DNA of 64,000 nt from Proteobacteria bacterium SG_bin4 (GTDB taxonomy: Bacteria > Pseudomonadota > Gammaproteobacteria > Burkholderiales > Nitrosomonadaceae), in assembly GCA_002083395.1 (NCBI GenBank), contig LWDH01000030.1:1-64000 (forward strand), given 5' to 3'. The stretch's first letter is position 1. The number at the start of each line of letters is the position of its first letter. Under the pieces are notes generated by a model, which was not told where the DNA came from, did no database searches, and saw nothing but the letters and a program-made list of their open reading frames with translations. The position numbers and the translations under genes were made by a program. Below are positions 58,370 through 64,000 of this stretch, one piece after another.

Positions 58370-60970
58370 TTATGGGTTTTCCGTAACGTCAAGCGCCTTT
58401 CTCAAGATATACAGTTGTTCCAGCGCTTGCTTGGGACTTAAATCATCCGGAGAAAGGTTTTGCAGCAAGGTGATTGCCGGATGTTCCTGCTCGCGGTCTC
58501 GCTGCAGGTCAGGCATCGGGGTAGCGAACAAATCCATTTGCGGCGTGGACTGAATGCTTTCCCGTTCCAATTGAATCAAATGCTTTTTCGCCAACCGGAT
58601 GACCGGTTCGGGCACACCGGCCAACGCCGCCACTTGTAATCCATAACTTTGGCTCGCCGGTCCTTCGGTTACTTTATGCAAAAAAACGATGCGATGTTTG
58701 TACTCGACTGCATCCAGATGAACGTTTTGCAACTGCTTGAATTCTTCTGCTAATTTGGTCAGCTCGAAATAGTGCGTCGCAAACAAAGTAAAACTGCGGT
58801 TCTTGGTCAATAGATGCCGGGTAATTGCGAATGCCAAAGCCAAGCCGTCAAACGTCGACGTGCCGCGCCCGACTTCGTCCATCAGCACCAGGCTTTGCGC
58901 CGTGGCGTTATGCAGGATGTTGGCGGTTTCCGTCATTTCCACCATAAAGGTCGAGCGCCCGCTGGCCAGGTCATCAGCCGCACCGATGCGGGTGAAAATT
59001 TGATCCAGAATACCGATACGCACGTGTTTTGCCGGTACGAAACTACCGCAATGCGCGAGCAGCGCGATCAATGCAATTTGCCGCATGTAAGTCGACTTAC
59101 CGCCCATATTCGGACCGGTGATGATCAGCATGCGCGGCTTGCCGCTATATTCGGAACCCAACTGCGCATCGTTGGCGACAAAGTTCTCTACTTGCCGCTC
59201 CACCACCGGGTGACGCCCGGTGTCAATCACCAACTCGTCGTCATCAGTCAATTCCGGAGCGGTGTAGTCCAATGCCTGCGCGCGCTCGGCAAAAGCACAC
59301 AGCCCATCGATTTCCGCAATACCAGCAGCCACTTGCTGCAGCACCTGAATATACCGTCCCAACGTATCGAGCAATTCGTCGTATAAATATTTTTCGCGCG
59401 CCAGCGCCCGGTCCTGCGCGGATAATGCCTTATCCTCGAATGCTTTCAACTCCGGTGTAATATACCGCTCGGCGCTTTTCAGCGTTTGCCGGCGGCGGTA
59501 ATCATCCGGGATTTTTTCACTGTGCGCATGCGTCACCTCGATATAAAACCCGTGCACACGGTTATACTCGACTTTCAGATTCGGAATGCCGGTGCGTGCT
59601 TTTTCGCGCATTTCCAATTGCAGCAGGAATTCACCGCAATTGTTCTGCAATGCCCGCAATTCGTCGAGTTCAGCGTCATAACCATCGGCGATGACATTGC
59701 CCTCGCGCAATACCACACCCGGTTCTGGCAGTAATGCCTTGCTTAACAGCTCGGCCAATCCCTCATCAATGTGCAGCGCCAGCGACAATTGATCGATACG
59801 CTCGCTGGCACAAGTTGCCAGTATCCGGATAATTTCAGGCAGCAGCTTCAGGCTGTCGCGCAAGCCGGATAAATCGCGCGGACGCGCCGATTTAAGCGCG
59901 ATACGGGCGGTAATTCGCTCCACATCGGCAAATTGCCGCAGCACACGCATCAATGCTACGTAGTAATTTTGCTGATTTTCACCGAGCAAAGCCGCGATGC
60001 TATCGAGCCGTTGTTGTATCGCCACCCGGTCGCGCAACGGATGATGCAGCCAAAACTGCAACAAGCGGCTGCCCATGTTGGTTGCACAGGTATCGAGTAA
60101 CGACAGCAAAGTCGGCGATCGTTCGCCGCGTATCGTCTCGGAAATCTCCAGATTGCGGCGCGTCGCGGCATCCATCCGGACATACACACTGGTACGTTCG
60201 GCTTGCATTGACGTGATATGCGGCGCGGCCGCTCCTTGCGTCAAGCGGACATATTCGAGCAAAGCGCCAGCCGCGCATAATGCAACCGGCAAATCTTCGC
60301 AACCGAAACCGGAAAGATCGTGAGTTTCGAATTGACGAATCAATCCGTTGATTGCGCTATCGTACTCAAATTGCCATAACGGTAAACGTTTCAACGCCCA
60401 CTGCCGGCCTTGCAGATCATCAGAAAGCAATGACTCCGGCAGCAAGATTTCAGAAGGCTGCAACCGCTCCAACTCGCTATGCAAATTCTTCACCGAAGTT
60501 TCCAGCACTTTCAGTTGACCTGCGGCCAGGTTCAACCATGCCAGCCCCAGCGTCGAATCCTGCACAAACAATGCCAGCAAAATACAATCGCGCTTGTCGT
60601 CGAGCAGCGCCGCATCGGTTAATGTCCCCGGCGTAATGATGCGGATCACTTTGCGCGCGACCGGGCCTTTGCTGGTAGCCGGATCCCCCACTTGCTCGCA
60701 GATCGCAACCGATTCACCGGCTTTCACCAGCTTAGCCAGATATTGCTCGGCCGCGTGATACGGCACACCCGCCATTTTGATCGGCTTCCCGGCGGAAGCG
60801 CCGCGCTGTGTCAGTGTGATTCCTAACAGTTTTGCCGCCTTCTCGGCATCGTCAAAAAATAATTCGTAAAAATCCCCCATGCGATAAAACATCAGCATAT
60901 CCGGATGCTGAGCCTTAATCTGTAAATACTGTTGCATCATCGGGGTATGCTGTTCGGGTTGGGATTTCAT
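58370..60970 (-). CDS. mutS: DNA mismatch repair protein MutS
   Basis: 866 residues, full length. The mismatch-reading motif [11 protein letters not shown] is near residue 30, and the ATPase has Walker [15 protein letters not shown], Walker [19 protein letters not shown] and the switch [14 protein letters not shown]. It recognises mispairs and recruits MutL. It stands alone here on the minus strand. Confidence 0.98.
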   Translation of the reverse strand: MKSQPEQHTPMMQQYLQIKAQHPDMLMFYRMGDFYELFFDDAEKAAKLLGITLTQRGASAGKPIKMAGVPYHAAEQYLAKLVKAGESVAICEQVGDPATSKGPVARKVIRIITPGTLTDAALLDDKRDCILLALFVQDSTLGLAWLNLAAGQLKVLETSVKNLHSELERLQPSEILLPESLLSDDLQGRQWALKRLPLWQFEYDSAINGLIRQFETHDLSGFGCEDLPVALCAAGALLEYVRLTQGAAAPHITSMQAERTSVYVRMDAATRRNLEISETIRGERSPTLLSLLDTCATNMGSRLLQFWLHHPLRDRVAIQQRLDSIAALLGENQQNYYVALMRVLRQFADVERITARIALKSARPRDLSGLRDSLKLLPEIIRILATCASERIDQLSLALHIDEGLAELLSKALLPEPGVVLREGNVIADGYDAELDELRALQNNCGEFLLQLEMREKARTGIPNLKVEYNRVHGFYIEVTHAHSEKIPDDYRRRQTLKSAERYITPELKAFEDKALSAQDRALAREKYLYDELLDTLGRYIQVLQQVAAGIAEIDGLCAFAERAQALDYTAPELTDDDELVIDTGRHPVVERQVENFVANDAQLGSEYSGKPRMLIITGPNMGGKSTYMRQIALIALLAHCGSFVPAKHVRIGILDQIFTRIGAADDLASGRSTFMVEMTETANILHNATAQSLVLMDEVGRGTSTFDGLALAFAITRHLLTKNRSFTLFATHYFELTKLAEEFKQLQNVHLDAVEYKHRIVFLHKVTEGPASQSYGLQVAALAGVPEPVIRLAKKHLIQLERESIQSTPQMDLFATPMPDLQRDREQEHPAITLLQNLSPDDLSPKQALEQLYILRKALDVTENP

Positions 60971-61002
60971 TTTTTAATGCTAACGGTTATATTGCAAAAA
61001 AA

Positions 61003-61701
61003 TTGCTCATTCGTCACATCCGCTTAAAACATTCGATTAAGCGATGTTTACTTTCTGATAACAATGAATCATCCGTTTTGGATCAGGGATTGGAAAAAAC
61101 ATTGACCTCCAATATTACCAAACACGCGAACCTTCAACTCAGTTATTGGGTTGATAGCAGCAACATTATCCGTAAAGTCGATGATCACTGGGATCAAGCG
61201 ATGAATAGCGAGAGTTGGAGTGAACGGGCTTCTGCCAACGGGATTGTCGGCAAACCGTTATCCGATTTCATCTGCGATGATGTCACACGAATGTATGTCG
61301 CCACAATGATTGAATCAGTGCGAGTGATCCCACACACTTCATTCCGGCCTTATCGCTGCGATACACCCGATACAAAGCGCTACATGCAAATGGTCATCAC
61401 GCCTGAAAGCAATGGCTGGATTCGAGTTTCCCATGAGCTGCTGCGATCGGAACCGATAAAAAAACCAGTTACATTCACAACGATTGTAAATCGTACCCAA
61501 TCGTTACACCCGGTTTCAACAAAAGACAAAATTGCAACAATTCAGTATGTCCGTTGCAGCATGTGCAATCGTCTGCAACGCATCGCCGATCATACAAGCA
61601 AATGGCAAGAAGTTGATCACTTCGCCGGCCATGAACTGATCCCAATGCCGACAAAAGTTATTTATGGTGTCTGTCCAGACTGTCTTAATATCTTGAAATA
61701 A
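61003..61701 (+). CDS. PAS-like protein with C-terminal zinc ribbon
   Basis: 232 residues from a TTG at 61003, the only reasonable start and with no clear ribosome site. Residues about 40-150 look PAS-like (LQLSYWVDSSNIIRKVDDHW, VGKPLSDFICDDVTRMYVAT). The C-terminal 40 residues hold CSMC and CPDC pairs (RCSMCNRLQRIAD, GVCPDCLNILK), a probable zinc ribbon. Proteins of this layout are seen near signalling genes; here a CheB/CheR hybrid follows 140 bp later. No enzyme domain is present, so it may be a sensory adaptor. Confidence 0.65.
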   Translation: MLIRHIRLKHSIKRCLLSDNNESSVLDQGLEKTLTSNITKHANLQLSYWVDSSNIIRKVDDHWDQAMNSESWSERASANGIVGKPLSDFICDDVTRMYVATMIESVRVIPHTSFRPYRCDTPDTKRYMQMVITPESNGWIRVSHELLRSEPIKKPVTFTTIVNRTQSLHPVSTKDKIATIQYVRCSMCNRLQRIADHTSKWQEVDHFAGHELIPMPTKVIYGVCPDCLNILK

Positions 61702-61840
61702 AACCAAGGCAACGATAAAAATAGTGCCAAATTAAACATTCTGTTATGATCGGTAACGTTTCCATGCTAGGATTTTTCCTACATTTCTATTTCTGTTATC
61801 TTGTTGCGCTATTCATTGCACTTGCGAAACTCTGATCTCT

Positions 61841-64000
61841 ATGGAAGATATCGAAACTGCGAGCGATAAATTATCACCTCCTGCCGCTCCGCAATCACGC
61901 CCCTACATAGTCGGCATCGGTTCATCCGCAGGCGGTCTGGAAGCGTTATCGGCATTGATTGCCGCCCTGCCAACCAACCTGGGCATTTCCTACGTCGTGA
62001 TTCAGCATTTATCACCGACTCACAAAAGCATGCTGGTGCAGTTACTGGGTAGAGAAACTTCCATGGCGGTTTGTGAAATTCAGGATCAAATGGCCCCCGA
62101 AGCCGACGTCGTCTATATTGCTCCAGCAAGCCGGAATACTGTCTACCAAAATGGTCGGTTCACACTGCTGGAAACCAAGCGTGAAACGCTGCCCAAACCC
62201 TCGGTAAATGTCTTTCTCGCATCGCTCGCCAGCGAAAAAACCGAAGATGCAATCGGGGTCATTCTTTCAGGTACCGGCACCGATGGCACCGCCGGATTGC
62301 GGGAAATCAAGGTGAATGGCGGATTTACCTTCGCTCAGGAACCAGGTACCGCGAAATACATCGGAATGCCCCAATCTGCAATCGATTCGGGGTGTGTGGA
62401 TTGGGTTATGGCCCCCGAAAGAATTGCTGCGGAAATCACGAACATTGTCCGCAACCGCACGACCATCTCACAACATACCGAGCTTGTGCAGCCGCAGTCC
62501 ATCGCCACACAACTCAAAAAACTGCTAATCAGCGTTAAACAAAAAACCCGCATTGATTTTGGCGGTTATAAGGAAGGTACTTTATGGAGACGTATCGAAC
62601 GCCGCATGGCGGCGAATCACTTCATCCGCTTTGAAGATTATTTAAAATTCACTGAAGAAACTCCTGAAGAACTGGAATGTTTGAGCAGAGATATTCTGAT
62701 TTCAGTCACCGCTTTCTTTCGTGACCAGGAAGCGTTTTCTCAACTGAAGCAAACAATCAAAACAATTATCAGCAATAAACAGGCAGGGGATGAAATCAGA
62801 ATCTGGGTACCTGCTTGCGCGACCGGAGAAGAAGCTTACAGTATTGCGATATTATTAATGGAAATACTCGGTAGCCATATTTCCCGGTACAAAATCCAAA
62901 TTTTTGCCACTGATATCGACAACAACGCCATGAATATCGCGCGGAAGGGAACTTATATCGAAGGCTCGCTCGCGGAAATTGATCATGAATTGATCTCCCG
63001 GTATTTTTCCGTGATGAATGATCGTTATGAAATCTGCCGCGCAATCCGGGATATGCTGGTATTCGCGCGCCAAGATTTGGTACTGGATCCGCCGTTCTTG
63101 CGGCTGGATCTCATCAGTTGCCGCAATGTCTTGATTTACCTGCAACCCGAGTTACAAGCAAAGATACTGGCTACGTTTCATTTCGGTCTTGCCGAAGGCG
63201 GCTACTTGTTTCTTGGAAAATCCGAGAGCGTCTACCAGCAGGATAATCTGTTTGATGTTGTGGACAAAAGCCACCGCATATACCGCCGCCGCTCAAGCGC
63301 CGGCAAAATTCCGGTGACCTCTATTTACTTACCGCATTCCAGTTCAGAAAAGAACTCCCCATCCAATAAAAAGAATAGCGAGCACAAATTACTGGAAGCA
63401 GCTATCCGCACGTATATTCCAGCATCCATATTGGTTAATAGCAATTTGGACATACAGCATATCTACGGTGAGGTCAGCGACTACTTGGTGATACCTTCGG
63501 GTAAACCGAGCACGAATTTGATGCATCTGATATGCCGGGAATTGCGTCCCGACTTGCAGCTTCTGCAGCATAAAGTTGAGCAGTCGCTCGATTCGGCAAT
63601 CGGCAGGCGACGCGATATCCACTTTGGAAAATCCGTTAAATCGGTACGCTTGGCAGTTCACCCGACGGAAAAGAACATGCTCAATGCCTATTTCCTGGTT
63701 TGTTTTGAGGAACTTTCCAATCAAACTAGCCTGGAACAGTTACCTCAAAGTAACGGCCTGGAAATAAATGCTGACGCCAAATTGAATATCCGCGAGCTTG
63801 AAGACGAATTGATCACGACGCGGGAAAGACTTCAAACCGTGATCGAAGAACTGGAAACCTCCAACGAAGAATTGCAGGCGCTTAATGAAGAAGTGCAATC
63901 ATCCAATGAAGAAATGGAAGCAACCAATGAGGAATTGCAATCTACCAACGAAGAATTGACGACTGTCAACGAAGAATTGCAAATCCGTACCAACGAATTG
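61841..64000 (+). CDS. CheB-CheR-PAS hybrid chemotaxis-type protein (partial, runs off the window)
   Basis: The frame is open for 720 codons to the window edge. Residues about 20-200 are a CheB methylesterase (GIGSSAGGLEALSAL, VIQHLSPTHKSMLVQLL, LSGTGTDGTAG). A CheR methyltransferase follows at about 225-480 (WVPACATGEEAYSIAILLME, FATDIDNNAMNIARKGTY, LISCRNVLIYLQPELQ). A PAS-type stretch and then a coiled coil of NEELQ-type heptads (about 650-720) follow. Such proteins usually continue into PAS and kinase domains. The 3-prime end is missing. Confidence 0.93.
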   Translation, partial: MEDIETASDKLSPPAAPQSRPYIVGIGSSAGGLEALSALIAALPTNLGISYVVIQHLSPTHKSMLVQLLGRETSMAVCEIQDQMAPEADVVYIAPASRNTVYQNGRFTLLETKRETLPKPSVNVFLASLASEKTEDAIGVILSGTGTDGTAGLREIKVNGGFTFAQEPGTAKYIGMPQSAIDSGCVDWVMAPERIAAEITNIVRNRTTISQHTELVQPQSIATQLKKLLISVKQKTRIDFGGYKEGTLWRRIERRMAANHFIRFEDYLKFTEETPEELECLSRDILISVTAFFRDQEAFSQLKQTIKTIISNKQAGDEIRIWVPACATGEEAYSIAILLMEILGSHISRYKIQIFATDIDNNAMNIARKGTYIEGSLAEIDHELISRYFSVMNDRYEICRAIRDMLVFARQDLVLDPPFLRLDLISCRNVLIYLQPELQAKILATFHFGLAEGGYLFLGKSESVYQQDNLFDVVDKSHRIYRRRSSAGKIPVTSIYLPHSSSEKNSPSNKKNSEHKLLEAAIRTYIPASILVNSNLDIQHIYGEVSDYLVIPSGKPSTNLMHLICRELRPDLQLLQHKVEQSLDSAIGRRRDIHFGKSVKSVRLAVHPTEKNMLNAYFLVCFEELSNQTSLEQLPQSNGLEINADAKLNIRELEDELITTRERLQTVIEELETSNEELQALNEEVQSSNEEMEATNEELQSTNEELTTVNEELQIRTNEL

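Overview
The window looks like chromosome from a betaproteobacterium close to Nitrosomonas (family Nitrosomonadaceae). The grounds are the glyA-nrdR-ribD and rpsB-tsf-pyrH-frr-uppS-cdsA-dxr-rseP-bamA-skp-fabZ-rnhB gene orders, a RegB/RegA redox two-component pair, two PEP-CTERM proteins, and a short repeat at the left edge of a kind I associate with Nitrosomonas genomes. No ammonia-oxidation gene is present, so the genus is an inference.

Layout. 1-6.2 kb is accessory: a MITE-like repeat, a VapBC toxin-antitoxin pair, an alpha/beta hydrolase coupled to an M14-type peptidase, and a detoxification-type operon (glycosyltransferase, truncated hydrolase, FAD monooxygenase) divergent from a TetR regulator with a clear palindromic operator between them. 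6.5-12.0 kb is one giant gene of 14 tandem Ig-like domains, whose last ten are two copies of a five-domain block with an exact 1671-bp period; a TPR-acetyltransferase fusion follows it.

13.6-25.6 kb is the most striking region, a one-directional sulfur cluster. It holds a DUF2292 protein, an outer-membrane porin, sulfate-binding protein, a DUF2325 protein, a degenerate EAL protein, a family 2A encapsulin shell, a cysteine desulfurase with a long disordered N-terminal cargo domain, the sulfate ABC transporter CysTWA, a serine acetyltransferase of the EpsC type, and a CysB-like LysR regulator, with a DUF3422 membrane protein behind it. Read together, the genes can import sulfate, make O-acetylserine for cysteine, and load a desulfurase into a protein shell that could hold elemental sulfur.

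27.0-30.0 kb is an arsenic operon (arsR, arsI, remnant of arsC, arsD, arsA) with no arsB or acr3 pump beside it, read from a promoter that predicts a leaderless arsR message. 30-40 kb holds a class II-type cytochrome c, an unknown lipoprotein, a MerR/TPMT/TauE module with a 19-bp-spacer MerR promoter, a secreted phytase-like esterase protein, a PIN-PhoH ATPase and a PEP-CTERM protein. 40-61 kb is core: glyA, nrdR, ribD, regBA, the translation/lipid/outer-membrane block, slyD and mutS. The block lacks lpxD, lpxA and lpxB at their usual places, and rnhB has no ordinary start codon. 61-64 kb holds a PAS-like zinc-finger protein and the start of a CheB-CheR-PAS hybrid that runs off the right edge.
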